DNA of 64,000 nt from Paraburkholderia sp. (GCF_024281035.1 NZ_JAMXLH010000014.1:1-64000), one strand, 5' to 3'. Shown: positions 46,880 to 56,294, counted from the first letter of the stretch. Program-made: numbers and translations. Notes: generated by a model not told the origin, from the letters alone.

Positions 46880-49800
46880 ATGAGCATGCCTTTCACGCCT
46901 TTGGGACGTCTGCGGCGCTACCAGGACTTACTGCTTCTGGGCGGCGGCGTCGTGATTACCTTGGTGGCGTTCCTGATGTTCGCAATCACATGCGTTTATG
47001 CGATACGTCAGTTCGTGGCGGCCGAGCGTCAAAATCTCGCGGAGGACAGAAGCCAGGTCGTGACGCTTGTGCAGGCCGTGGAAACGTCGCTGCGCCGCAC
47101 GGTCAGCCTCTTCGAACTGTCATGGCCGACGTTGCCGCAAAACGACGGATTGGCCTACGCGGCATTCCTGCGCAACGGCAACCAGCTTTCCATCAAGAGT
47201 CCCGCGACATCGAGCGACGTCTATTTCGCTGCCTCCACGAAAGCCCTCGACGATCCATCCCTCGTGCGCCGCTATCTCGCGCTCGCGCAGTTGTTCGCGC
47301 TGAGCAACGCGTCGTCGTCGGTCGCCAACAACCTGGACATCTCCGGGTATATCTACAGCCCGCACGACGAGCTGATCATCATGCCGGCATCCGTCGTGCC
47401 GCTTGCGACACGTCCTCAAGTGGCCGAACTCATCGAGACGCTCAAGGTCGACCTCTCAAGGCTCACGCCGTCCGCCGAACAACGCCCGGGCGGCTTCCGG
47501 CGCGCTGTGTACTGGCTGCCGCCGTTCACCGATCCGCTTAGCGGCGGCAAGCGCGTACGGCTCGTTTCGCAGGCGAGCAGCCAGGGCGAGCCTTTCGCGG
47601 TGATCGCCATCGAATACGATCCGCAAACCTTTCTACGCGCGGTGTCCACGCGCGGGGAGGGCACCTACCTGATCGCGGGACCCGAGGGGCATATTATTGC
47701 GAGCCGCGACAACCAGAGTTCCGCCGAGGCTCAGGAGCAAACGTGGCGGCAACTGCGGCATCCGGCGTTTCTTGGCGGCGATGTGGGTTACGGCGGCGGG
47801 AAATTCGTGATCAAGGAGTCGATTGGAGGCACGGAGTGGACACTGCTTCACGTGTTTTCGTGGGACGACGTCGCAGCCGGCATCGCGCCGCAGGCGCGCA
47901 CCGCGGCAGTGGCGATGGCCGTGATCCTCGGCGTCGTGTGGGCGCTGCTGCTGAGTTTTCGCAGCCGCGTTTTCGCCCCCTTGCTGCGCCGCTCAGAGCG
48001 CGTATTCGAAAGCGAGAACCTGAGCCGCACGGTGGTCCAGACAGTTCCCGTCGGTCTCGCGCTCATATCGCGCAAGTCCCGCGAGTGGCTGCTGGATAGC
48101 CCGGTCATACAGGAACTCGGGTCGCGGATCGAGCGCGGAGAGGCGGCTCTCGCGGATGCGCTGGTCGCGTGCTACGACGCGTTCGAGCGCGATCATCCAG
48201 CGGGCGGGCCGGTTGGCGTGCTGCGCCAGGACGTCGTTCTTCCCACGAAAGGCGGCGGCCACGTCGAGCTGGCTTGCAGCGCCTCGCAAGCGCGATATAA
48301 GGGCATTGACGTGCTGGTTGCGGTCTTCATCGACGTGACGGAGCGGCGGCGTCTGCAGCGCCAACTCAATGCGGCGCTGGAGGCCGCGGATTCGGCGAAT
48401 CAGGCCAAGTCGGCCTTTCTCGCCGCGATGAGTCACGAAATCCGCACGCCGCTCAATGCGATCCTCGGCAACCTCGAACTGCTTGCGCACTCACCCTTGA
48501 CGAGTGTGCAGCATGACCGGCTTGCCACGGTGCGCGGCGCTTCCGCTGGCTTGCTCGCGGTGATCAGCGACGTTCTCGATTTTTCGAAGATCGAAGCCGG
48601 TGAGATGACGCTCGAGCAAATCGAGTTCAACGTGCTGGAGCAGATCGAGTGCGTGCTGGGGATTTTCGAGCCGCTCGCGCGGGCACGTGGACTTGGCCTT
48701 TATGCCCGCATCGACATCGCCGCCGGGCAGACCATGTGGGGCGATCCGACGCGCGTGGGGCAGGTTCTCAATAATCTACTCAGCAACGCGATTAAATTTA
48801 CCGAATACGGGTCCGTTACGGTGGCCGTGAGCATCGAGACGGCCAGCGACGGCAAGCAGCAGCTGGTGCTTGCGATTGTCGATACCGGCATCGGCATTTC
48901 ACCGCAGCATCAGGATCAGCTTTTTACAGCGTTTTCGCAGCTTGACGCTTCGATTAACCGGCGCTTTGGCGGTACAGGACTTGGGCTTGCGTTGTGCCAG
49001 CGGCTCGTTCAAGCCATGCACGGGCGCATCGATGTGTCGAGCACGCCCAACGTCGGCAGCCGCTTCACGGTGTATCTGCCGCTCGGCGACGCAATCGCGG
49101 TGCGCAGCGACCCGCGCATCGTCGACGGGGCACGGGTGCTGTTCCTGAGTTCGGCGCGCGAATGGTGCGAGTTTGCGGTGCCCCATCTCGAACACTGGGG
49201 TGCGCAGGTGAATGTGCACCGGCATCCGGCGACCATCAAGGAGTCGGACCTCGAAACCGCCGCCGTGCTGGTGATCTGGGGCGCTCGCGAGCAATGGCGA
49301 GCCGACGACGAGAACCGACTCGTCGAAGACGCAACATGGGTGGTCGACGGCTATCCGGGCGGCCCGGCGAACGCCATTTGCACGGGCAAGATCGTGAGCG
49401 TGTCGTGCCTGAGTCTGAGCGGACTCGCGGCGAGCATGCGTGCGACTTTGCTGGGTGAGCCGTTGCCCGGCCCATCGGCTGCGACGGCCGGCGCGATTCG
49501 CGCGGATACGGTGGCGTCCTCGCGCGGTCTGAACGTGCTGGTGGCCGAGGACAACGAAGCGAACCGTATGCTGCTGGCGGAGCAGCTCACGTCGCTCGGC
49601 TGCCGGGTCACGACCGCGGCGAACGGCCGGCAGGCGCTCGAACGGCTCGACGACGACGACTGGGACGTTCTGCTGACCGACCTGAACATGCCGGGCATGA
49701 GCGGCTACCAGCTGGCTGAGACTGTGCGCACGCGCAAGCCTGCTTTACCGATTGTGGCGATCACGGCGCACGCCACGAAGGAAGAGCGGCAACGATGCGA

Positions 49801-50212
49801 GGCTGCGGGCATGACCCAGGTGATGACCAAGCCGATTTCGCGGCAGCAACTCAACGATGTGATGGGAGCGATTGCCGCGGAGCGGGGCGTGAAACTGATC
49901 AGCGTGTCCAACTCGGACGAAGCGAAGTTTCGTGGCCGCACCATGCCGAAACAGCTCTGGGAGACGTTCATCAAGTCGACGGCGGAAGCGGTATCGACCA
50001 TGGAAACCGCTCAGGCGGCGGGCGATGTGGACGCCGTCCTGGCGCAGCTTCACTCGATACGCGGTGCACTGGCGGTGTTCGGTCAGGCGTCACTGGCGGC
50101 TGATTGCGCGCGGGTGGAAACGGTAATCAATCGGGATACGAGCGCGCCATTGCCGGACGATCTGAACGTGCTTTCGCAGTCTCTGCGGGAAATGCTTGAT
50201 GGCGATGCTTAG
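46880..50212 (+). CDS. RcsC-like hybrid histidine kinase with receiver and HPt domains
   Basis: 1110 aa. TM1 at about 18-45, a large periplasmic sensor (about 46-330), TM2 at about 335-355, then a PAS-like stretch. HisKA has His519 (AAMSHEIRTPLNAILGN), followed by an ATPase domain (LNNLLSNAIKFTEYG, DTGIGISPQHQDQLF, GGTGLGLALC). An α/β linker (about 745-860) resembles the RcsC-specific ABL domain. The receiver acceptor is Asp934 (LLTDLNMPGMSGYQ), and a C-terminal HPt has His1058 (QLHSIRGALAVFG). In enterobacteria the HPt is on the separate RcsD, so this is a one-protein version of the relay. The probable partner is the RcsB-like regulator. Start 46880 or 46886. Confidence 0.92.
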   Translation: MSMPFTPLGRLRRYQDLLLLGGGVVITLVAFLMFAITCVYAIRQFVAAERQNLAEDRSQVVTLVQAVETSLRRTVSLFELSWPTLPQNDGLAYAAFLRNGNQLSIKSPATSSDVYFAASTKALDDPSLVRRYLALAQLFALSNASSSVANNLDISGYIYSPHDELIIMPASVVPLATRPQVAELIETLKVDLSRLTPSAEQRPGGFRRAVYWLPPFTDPLSGGKRVRLVSQASSQGEPFAVIAIEYDPQTFLRAVSTRGEGTYLIAGPEGHIIASRDNQSSAEAQEQTWRQLRHPAFLGGDVGYGGGKFVIKESIGGTEWTLLHVFSWDDVAAGIAPQARTAAVAMAVILGVVWALLLSFRSRVFAPLLRRSERVFESENLSRTVVQTVPVGLALISRKSREWLLDSPVIQELGSRIERGEAALADALVACYDAFERDHPAGGPVGVLRQDVVLPTKGGGHVELACSASQARYKGIDVLVAVFIDVTERRRLQRQLNAALEAADSANQAKSAFLAAMSHEIRTPLNAILGNLELLAHSPLTSVQHDRLATVRGASAGLLAVISDVLDFSKIEAGEMTLEQIEFNVLEQIECVLGIFEPLARARGLGLYARIDIAAGQTMWGDPTRVGQVLNNLLSNAIKFTEYGSVTVAVSIETASDGKQQLVLAIVDTGIGISPQHQDQLFTAFSQLDASINRRFGGTGLGLALCQRLVQAMHGRIDVSSTPNVGSRFTVYLPLGDAIAVRSDPRIVDGARVLFLSSAREWCEFAVPHLEHWGAQVNVHRHPATIKESDLETAAVLVIWGAREQWRADDENRLVEDATWVVDGYPGGPANAICTGKIVSVSCLSLSGLAASMRATLLGEPLPGPSAATAGAIRADTVASSRGLNVLVAEDNEANRMLLAEQLTSLGCRVTTAANGRQALERLDDDDWDVLLTDLNMPGMSGYQLAETVRTRKPALPIVAITAHATKEERQRCEAAGMTQVMTKPISRQQLNDVMGAIAAERGVKLISVSNSDEAKFRGRTMPKQLWETFIKSTAEAVSTMETAQAAGDVDAVLAQLHSIRGALAVFGQASLAADCARVETVINRDTSAPLPDDLNVLSQSLREMLDGDA

Positions 50213-50297
50213 TGGGCGGTAACGGGCAGTAGCGGTCAGCACGTGCGCGGGCGTTATCGGCGAGCTTTTTGAGCAGCGAAGCCGTTGGTGTACCGGC

Positions 50298-51620
50298 TTA
50301 TGCGAGGAGCGCGTTGTCGTGCGCCATCATCAGCGTTCGCATGCTGTGCCACATTCCGTAATAGTGCACGATGAAGCTATCCGGGCGGCGAAATAGCCAG
50401 GGCGTGTTGACGCAGACCATATCCGATATCGCTTCATCCTGTAGCGCGCCGCTTTCTCTCATCGCGTTGATGAACTGAAGCTGATCGCCATCGCTGGAAT
50501 AGACTCTCGATTTATCCGGCAACGCCGAAACGCTCGCCATAAGATCTTGCAGCATCGCGTCGTTGCGCGCCGTGCGCCGAAAACCCATCACACCCGAGTT
50601 AAAAGGCCACTGGCCGACATCATGTGCGAGCAGGTAATCGCGGCCCTCGAGCAACGGCTCCAGTTTTTTCTGCTGATCGGCGATCAGAACGTCGGCGTCG
50701 AGCCAGATGACCCACTCATGATGTTGCAGGTAACCGTGTAACAACCACGGCTTGAACCAGTTGCCGGACGCGTTCAAGCCGATTTCGCGCGGAATGTCGC
50801 GGTGTACATAAAAGGTATAACCCTGCGTCTCGCAGTAGCGACGGAAATTTCCCTCCGCAATGCGTGCGTAGCTTCCAATATTGGGTGTGTGGAGCGTCAC
50901 TACCGCGATTGCTTTGCCAAGGTTGTAGGCACGACGATCCGCCGTTTCATTCGAGGAATCCGCAGCATATTGCGGAAATGAAAACATCGGTAAACCGGCC
51001 GCCTGAGCCTGGTTGACGTGCGCGATGAGCGCATCCCTGAAGCGTGGCGTGGTGCCTTTCCGTTCTGGCGATTGCGGCGCATCGTCAATACTGATAGCGA
51101 ACGTCGGCACTCGGCTCCACATGGGATCATAGTTGTATCCGGTCGGCATGACCGGGCAAAGTCCGTTAAACAACGTCATGTAGTGTTCAGATTCGAAACC
51201 GGCGAATACGCCGGCCTCGGAGGGTAGCCGGTCGGTGAAGTCGATTCGGCATCGCTTCACGATCTGCAACACGGTCTCGCGTATGGCGCTCGTGTTTCGC
51301 CAGATCTGGACGTCGATTTGCGGCAGGGCATGCGTGGATGCGCGTACCAGAAGCACGTCGCGATCGGCCATGAGCTGCTCCAGAGCAACCGGCTCGATGA
51401 TCGCCGCATCTTCACTGAGTAAAAGGATGAGTTCGTTGTGGTCCGCGCGTCGCAGCGTATTCAGCAGCGTTTCGTAACGGTAGAGTGCGCGCAACGGAAG
51501 CGCCTGAGGCATTGCGGATGCGTCGATTATCTCGTGGCGATAGCCGTGCGCGCTCGCGTAGTGTCGATGATTTGCAAGACTGGGCGCGGCATGCTGTCGA
51601 AAGTGGCTGAGGACGATCAT
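50298..51620 (-). CDS. Glycosyltransferase, galactosyl transferase GMA12/MNN10-like
   Basis: 440 aa with no signal peptide. The C-terminal half matches the GMA12/MNN10 (GT34-like) fold: VVTLHTPNIGSYARIAEGNFRRYCETQGYTFYVHRD, then HHEWVIWLDADVLIADQ with a DxD near residue 303, and PFNSGVMGFRRTARNDAMLQDL. The N-terminal 200 residues are a second, degenerate-looking glycosyltransferase-type region (IVLSHFRQHAAPSLANHRHYASAHGYRHEII) in the same style, suggesting an internal duplication. It converges on the hybrid kinase and closes the DUF2827 cluster. Confidence 0.85.
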   Translation of the reverse strand: MIVLSHFRQHAAPSLANHRHYASAHGYRHEIIDASAMPQALPLRALYRYETLLNTLRRADHNELILLLSEDAAIIEPVALEQLMADRDVLLVRASTHALPQIDVQIWRNTSAIRETVLQIVKRCRIDFTDRLPSEAGVFAGFESEHYMTLFNGLCPVMPTGYNYDPMWSRVPTFAISIDDAPQSPERKGTTPRFRDALIAHVNQAQAAGLPMFSFPQYAADSSNETADRRAYNLGKAIAVVTLHTPNIGSYARIAEGNFRRYCETQGYTFYVHRDIPREIGLNASGNWFKPWLLHGYLQHHEWVIWLDADVLIADQQKKLEPLLEGRDYLLAHDVGQWPFNSGVMGFRRTARNDAMLQDLMASVSALPDKSRVYSSDGDQLQFINAMRESGALQDEAISDMVCVNTPWLFRRPDSFIVHYYGMWHSMRTLMMAHDNALLA

Positions 51621-51920
51621 GGTAGACGGGCCGTGCGTTTATGCGGAGTTTCGGATAATGTCCGGCCCGCCGCTAATCGAGACGGGAGGGGGCTGTTCCG
51701 TGTTGGCGCGTAACCCATAGCGCAGACTTCTCCACATAAAAAGATTGCGGGTGCCTGGATAGATTCGGTTAACTAAATAATGCAGATGTTTTTCAAACCG
51801 GATCGATGGCGCGAGATGGTGATCTTAACCCAGCGTGCGCCGATTTCGTCGTCGAAATGTATGGAAGTGGTTGCGCGGTGCGCGTGCAGTAGCGACGCAA
51901 CCAGTCTTTGATTCGCGATA
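51621..51920. other. Region between the glycosyltransferase and the PilZ-like gene
   Basis: I see no supported gene, repeat or clear hairpin here. The glycosyltransferase promoter is expected at its left end. Confidence 0.4.
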
Positions 51921-52190
51921 CTAGAGGTGCGCCATCTGCTCCAGCACGAAGTCCTTGATGCTCCGGCGAATCTCATCGCCCAGGCGGGCGAACTCGAGAC
52001 AATGGCGAATGCGATTCGAATCGGTTCGTCGATTCATGACGGTTGCGTACACCTTCACGTGGCGCGTCCTGCGATCAACCGGCAGGTTCATCGTGAGCGG
52101 CAGATCAACGCGTCGTGTGAGATTTACGGCGAGGTGCTGCCGAATGAGCGCCTGAAATGAATTGCCGGTCCCGATGTGCGAGGAGTGCAC
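51921..52190 (-). CDS. Small PilZ-like protein
   Basis: About 89 aa from a GTG. The second half (HVKVYATVMNRRTDSNRIRHCLEFARLGDEIRRSIKDFVLEQ) matches the last strands and helix of a PilZ c-di-GMP-binding domain. The N-terminal RxxxR motif that contacts c-di-GMP is not clear (LTRRVDLPLT is the nearest), so it may be a truncated or non-binding form. The start is unsure; an internal ATG at 52094 is the alternative. Confidence 0.45.
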   Translation of the reverse strand: MHSSHIGTGNSFQALIRQHLAVNLTRRVDLPLTMNLPVDRRTRHVKVYATVMNRRTDSNRIRHCLEFARLGDEIRRSIKDFVLEQMAHL

Positions 52191-52316
52191 GCAGTCGAGC
52201 CCATATCGTTGGCACGACGCGGTTCGGCGGCTTTCAGCGGAGGGGGGTATTACCGATTGGCGATGTCGATGCAGAAGGGAAGGAGCAGTGAGTGAGAAAT
52301 CACCGCTCCTGTGAAC

Positions 52317-53468
52317 TCAATTCCTGCCGGCCTTTCGTCGCGCTGACAACACCGCCGTCAAAAGCGTAAGCATGAACACCAGCAAGGCAACGGCAGCCGC
52401 TTCACTACCAAAACGTCTCAGGTTGAAGTTGCCGGCCAGTACGCCGATTACCCGCAGCCCAACTGCTGTATGCAAGAGAACGAGCGGCAGATAAAAGCGC
52501 GGGCTGTAGCGCACACGCAAGCCGGTGATCGCGGGCAGGACGATCGGCGCGTGGCCGAACACCATCGAGAATACGAAGCCGAGCGTCAGCGCATGCAGCG
52601 CTGCGTCGTGCCAGGGATGTCCGGCCGCGAACGCGCCATCCATTCCCAGCAAGCCGCTTACGCCGAGCCAGCCGTAGCCGGATAGCAGCGCGGCGGCGAT
52701 GAATCGCGTCAGGCCTTGCTGACGCACGGTGTGCCGGGCGATATCGTATCGGGCGAGCCAAAAGAGCAGCAGGACGCAGCTCGCGGCAAAGATACGAAGA
52801 CCGAGGTCCGGTTGCCAGAGCGTGACGACGAGTCCCGCCAGCAACACCGTGACGCAGCCATAGAAAAGGTAATGCGTTGCGGGCCGCATGGGCCGCATGC
52901 GCGTCAATTCGAGTCGTTCGGCGACAATCGTCAGTACGAGATACGCGAGCCAGTACGGCACGGCAGCCAACGGATCGCCGAAAACGATCCAGGCGAGATT
53001 GCCCGCGCTCCAGCAGACCGTTGCAATGGCAAGGACCGCGAGGTGCAGTGCAAGCTGCTTGCGCAGCACGACAATGCTGCCCGCGAGCAGGACGGCTCCA
53101 GCGATCAGCAGTGCGGCTTGTGCGAGTGGAACCGGTGCGCCGGCCAGCAAGAGTACGCCCGCAAGCGCGGCTGCGGCCGGTGCGGAAAAGCACCACGCGG
53201 AACCGATTGCGACGGCACGCTCGAGGCTGATGGCGGCGCCAAAGAATACGGGGATCATCAGGACGCCATGCCACGCTGCTCTGGAGACGGCGTGGGCTGG
53301 CAACGGTACGCCCAGTCGGGCGAGTCCGGCGGCAAGGCCGCAAAGGAGCGATGCGACGATGGCCGCACCGAGTAATGCGCGGACTACGAATCGCAGAGGG
53401 GAAGGGCGGGGGCGCTTCGTCTGGCTCGTCCGTTGTCCGGGGACCGTGGACGCGGCGGAGTGTGTCAT
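52317..53468 (-). CDS. nnrS: NnrS-family heme/copper membrane protein
   Basis: 383 aa with about eleven to twelve hydrophobic segments. Conserved His positions of NnrS proteins appear in LPAHAVSRAAWHGVLMIPVFFGAAI, GHPWHDAALHALTLGFVFSMVFGHAPIVLPAI and LVLLHTAVGLRV. NnrS proteins are NO-protective membrane proteins found with nitrogen-oxide genes. The ATG at 53468 overlaps the stop of the DUF59 gene (ATGA), so the two are translationally coupled. It is transcribed away from norB on the same strand. Confidence 0.88.
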   Translation of the reverse strand: MTHSAASTVPGQRTSQTKRPRPSPLRFVVRALLGAAIVASLLCGLAAGLARLGVPLPAHAVSRAAWHGVLMIPVFFGAAISLERAVAIGSAWCFSAPAAAALAGVLLLAGAPVPLAQAALLIAGAVLLAGSIVVLRKQLALHLAVLAIATVCWSAGNLAWIVFGDPLAAVPYWLAYLVLTIVAERLELTRMRPMRPATHYLFYGCVTVLLAGLVVTLWQPDLGLRIFAASCVLLLFWLARYDIARHTVRQQGLTRFIAAALLSGYGWLGVSGLLGMDGAFAAGHPWHDAALHALTLGFVFSMVFGHAPIVLPAITGLRVRYSPRFYLPLVLLHTAVGLRVIGVLAGNFNLRRFGSEAAAVALLVFMLTLLTAVLSARRKAGRN

Positions 53469-53803
53469 TCGTCCGGCCATCCCAGCACCTGGCGGGCGGC
53501 GTCGTTCATCATGTCGGGGTTCCATGGCGGTTCCCAGACAAGCTCGATATCGAGTTCTGTGCCAGGAGGTATGAGTGCATCGAGAACTTCATTGACGTCG
53601 TCCATGATGACCTGGCCCATCGGGCAGGCGGGCGAAGTCATCGTCATCTCGATACGCAGTACATCGGGGCGTACATCCACGCGATAAACAAGCCCGAGGT
53701 CAACGATGTTGACGCCAACCTCAGGATCGATCACATACCGCAGGGCCGCAAGGACTTCGTTTTCAGCTTGCGACAGCGGAGTGTTTGTAGTGTTGGTCGT
53801 CAT
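53465..53803 (-). CDS. DUF59/MIP18-type iron-sulfur assembly protein
   Basis: 112 aa. The family core ALRYVIDPEVGVNIVDLGLVYRVDV...TSPACPMGQVIMDDVNEVL is present, including the conserved Cys in SPACP, ending LVWEPPWNPDMMNDAARQVLGW. Such proteins (SufT, PaaD relatives) take part in Fe-S cluster assembly or repair. Next to norB and coupled to nnrS, a role in repairing NO-damaged clusters is a reasonable inference. AGGAG lies 9 bp before the ATG. Confidence 0.88.
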   Translation of the reverse strand: MTTNTTNTPLSQAENEVLAALRYVIDPEVGVNIVDLGLVYRVDVRPDVLRIEMTMTSPACPMGQVIMDDVNEVLDALIPPGTELDIELVWEPPWNPDMMNDAARQVLGWPDE

Positions 53804-53829
53804 GGTTGTTTCTCCTGCCAACCGTTAAA

Positions 53830-53861
53830 AACCGCTGGTCGACATGTGCCGGCCAGCGGTT
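53830..53861 (-). terminator. Intrinsic terminator of norB
   Basis: Read leftward, AACCGCTGG and CCAGCGGTT form a perfect 9-bp stem with a 14-nt loop, directly followed by TTTTT counting the last stem bases. It sits between norB and the DUF59 gene, so the latter depends on read-through or its own promoter. Confidence 0.7.
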
Positions 53862-53896
53862 CGTTCTTGCTATTGCTACTACTACTGCTACTGCGA

Positions 53897-56188
53897 TTAA
53901 ACGCGGTGCTTCATTTGCTTGCTGACTGCAGCCTGCGATGCGGTCGGCTTGCCGCGGCCGAGCAGACGCAGTGCAAACCAGCCGAGGTACAGAACGCCTG
54001 CAGCGAACACCAGGTCGCCCGGCACACGTGCCCAGACCAGCGACGTCATGACCGGCGAGTGAATAACCTCAGCCGAACGTGCGTACCAGAGACCCTTGTG
54101 GACAGCTTCGTACGCTTCGTAGATACCCGACGGCAGGATCGAGATGAACACCATCATGGCCAGACCGATGTTCAGCAACCAGAATGCCGGCTTGAGCAGC
54201 GAGTCATCCCATGCGTCACGCGAGGTCAGACCACGCAGGCAGAACAGCATCAGGCCGATACCGAGCATGCCGTACACGCCGAACAGTGCAGCATGGCCGT
54301 GCGCCGGGGTCATGTTCAGACCTTGCACATAGTACAGCGAAATCGGCGGGTTGATCGAGAAGCCCAGCAGACCCGCGCCAATCGTGTTCCACACACCGAC
54401 TGCCACGAAGCAGATGATCATCCACTTGTAGTTCTGAACCCACGGAGCAGCCTGGGTGCGACGATACGTGTGCCAGCCTTCCAGACCGATGAGTGCGAGC
54501 GGCACGACTTCGAACGCGGAGAACGCGGCGCCGAAAGCGATGATTGCCGTCGACGTACCCGTGAAGTACAGGTGGTGCAGCGTACCGAGAATCCCGCCGA
54601 AGAGGAACACGATCGTTTCCATCACGATTGCGCGATTCGCGCTTTCGATACCGATCAGACCAAGTCGCGAGAAGATCAGCGCGATAACAGCCGTGGCGAA
54701 CACTTCGAAGAAGCCTTCAACCCACAGGTGCACCAGCCACCATCTCCAGTACTCGATCATCGAGTAGCTGGTGTGTTGACCCCAGGCGAGCGACGATGCG
54801 TAGAACAGGCCGATACAGGTTGCCGACAGGAACACCATGGCGATCAGGCTGCGGCCCTTCGTCTTCGGATCCTTGAGCGCCGGCCACAGACCACGGCCGA
54901 GCAGGAACACCCAGAACAGCAGACCGACGAACAGAAGCAACTGCCAGATCCGGCCCATGGCCGTGTAGGCGAGACCCTGATTGCCGAGCCAGAAGGCGAA
55001 CGACGTGCCGCGGTGTTGCAGCGAGCCGAGCCAGCCGCAGGCCGTCGAGCCCACGACGATGAAGAGCAGCGCATAGAACAGGACGTCAACGCCGAGCTTC
55101 TGCATGACCGGTTCACGACCACCGAGCAGCGGGGCGATGTAGAGACCCGTCGCAAGCCACGCGGTAGCGATCCAGAGAACGCCGAACTGCGTGTGGATGG
55201 TACGGCTCACAACCCACGGAAGAACTTCAGCAACCGGAACACCAAAGACGCTGTGACCTTCGACGGCGTAGTGGGCGCTCAGCGAGCCCATTGCGACCTG
55301 TGCGAGCAGGAGACCGATCACGACGTAGAAGTACTTCTTCGTCGCGCGCATCGACGGCGTCGCCTTGACGTTGAACAGCGGATCGTCGCCCGGCGTGGCC
55401 GGTTCTTGCGATTCGCTTTCACCGTGCGCAGCGTGATACCAGATCATGCCGGCGATACCAGCGATCATCAGGATCACGGACGCAACCGACCACATGCCGT
55501 TGGCGATCGTCGGCGTATTGTCGACGAGCGGCTCATGCGGCCAGTTGTTGGTATACGTTTGACCCACTTGTCCCGGACGCTCGGTCGTGGCAGCCCACGA
55601 CGACCAGAAGAAGAACGCGGCCAGTGCGGTCCGATCATTTGCATCGGGCACCGAGTTGGCGTTCATCGCATAGTCGTCGCGCAGCTTGTCGAACGAGGGA
55701 TCCGTTCCAAACAGCGATTCATAGTGCTTGGCGACGTCGAGGATTACGCTCGCACGCGGATCGGTCACCGTGACGTGGCCGGTTGCGGCGTCGTAGCGGT
55801 TGGCGCGCATTTCGTGCTTCAGGCGTGCGTCGAGCGCGCCTTGCTGATCCACGGTCAGTGCGTCATACGACTTGTGGAACTCCTGCTGAGCCCACGACTC
55901 GCGCAACGCAACTGCCTCGCGGTGCAGCCAGTCGGCAGACCAGTCGGGAGCCACGTAGCTGCCGTGACCCCAGACCGTGCCGACCTGCTGGCCGCCGGCC
56001 GCCAGCCAAACCTGCTGGCCGCGCTGGATTTGATCGCCCGTGAACAAAACGTTGCCGTTTTCGCTGACGACTTGGCTCGGGATGGGAGGCTGAGCCAGAT
56101 AGATATCCCTGCCCAGCCAGAGCAGGGTGCCAAATGACAGCAGGCAGATTAGCCCGAGCCATTTCCATAAGCGACGTGTTGAGTGCAT
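53897..56188 (-). CDS. norB: Quinol-dependent nitric oxide reductase (qNor)
   Basis: 763 aa single-subunit NO reductase that reduces 2 NO to N2O using quinol. The N-terminal extension (PIPSQVVSENGNVLFTGDQIQRGQQVWLAAGGQQVGTVWGHGSYVAPDWSADWLHREA) is typical of qNor and replaces the NorC subunit. About fourteen membrane helices follow, with heme and Fe_B His in VVSRTIHTQFGVLW, WRWWLVHLWVEGFFEVF, GGILGTLHHLYFTG and MTPAHGHAALFGVYGML. The ATG at 56188 has AGAGGA 3 bp upstream. An NsrR-type promoter lies about 100 bp upstream. A 928-codon frame on the other strand is its shadow. Confidence 0.97.
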   Translation of the reverse strand: MHSTRRLWKWLGLICLLSFGTLLWLGRDIYLAQPPIPSQVVSENGNVLFTGDQIQRGQQVWLAAGGQQVGTVWGHGSYVAPDWSADWLHREAVALRESWAQQEFHKSYDALTVDQQGALDARLKHEMRANRYDAATGHVTVTDPRASVILDVAKHYESLFGTDPSFDKLRDDYAMNANSVPDANDRTALAAFFFWSSWAATTERPGQVGQTYTNNWPHEPLVDNTPTIANGMWSVASVILMIAGIAGMIWYHAAHGESESQEPATPGDDPLFNVKATPSMRATKKYFYVVIGLLLAQVAMGSLSAHYAVEGHSVFGVPVAEVLPWVVSRTIHTQFGVLWIATAWLATGLYIAPLLGGREPVMQKLGVDVLFYALLFIVVGSTACGWLGSLQHRGTSFAFWLGNQGLAYTAMGRIWQLLLFVGLLFWVFLLGRGLWPALKDPKTKGRSLIAMVFLSATCIGLFYASSLAWGQHTSYSMIEYWRWWLVHLWVEGFFEVFATAVIALIFSRLGLIGIESANRAIVMETIVFLFGGILGTLHHLYFTGTSTAIIAFGAAFSAFEVVPLALIGLEGWHTYRRTQAAPWVQNYKWMIICFVAVGVWNTIGAGLLGFSINPPISLYYVQGLNMTPAHGHAALFGVYGMLGIGLMLFCLRGLTSRDAWDDSLLKPAFWLLNIGLAMMVFISILPSGIYEAYEAVHKGLWYARSAEVIHSPVMTSLVWARVPGDLVFAAGVLYLGWFALRLLGRGKPTASQAAVSKQMKHRV

Positions 56189-56264
56189 AGTCCTCTTTCC
56201 GCTGTTTGAAGGGATTGGATCGCAGGAAAGTTGTGTACGTTCGTAGCGGCCTGCGATGTCGTTA

Positions 56265-56287
56265 AACATGTACGTCGAATGCATGTT
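56265..56287 (-). promoter_or_regulatory. NsrR-type operator of norB
   Basis: A 23-bp site AACATGTACG-TCGAAT-GCATGTT (plus-strand reading) with the 11-1-11 inverted layout known for NsrR. It sits at the centre of a longer perfect inverted repeat: 15-bp arms at 56256-56270 and 56282-56296 (ATGTCGTTAAACATG and its complement) with an 11-bp spacer. It starts 7 bp downstream of the -10 box, so a bound repressor would cover the start site. The nsrR gene is 3 kb away. Confidence 0.75.
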
Positions 56288-56294
56288 TAACGAC

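Noticed and set aside
53351-56137. 928-codon open frame on the plus strand
   Set aside because: Antisense to norB, the DUF59 gene and nnrS. Composition is rich in Arg, His and Gln as expected for a shadow frame.
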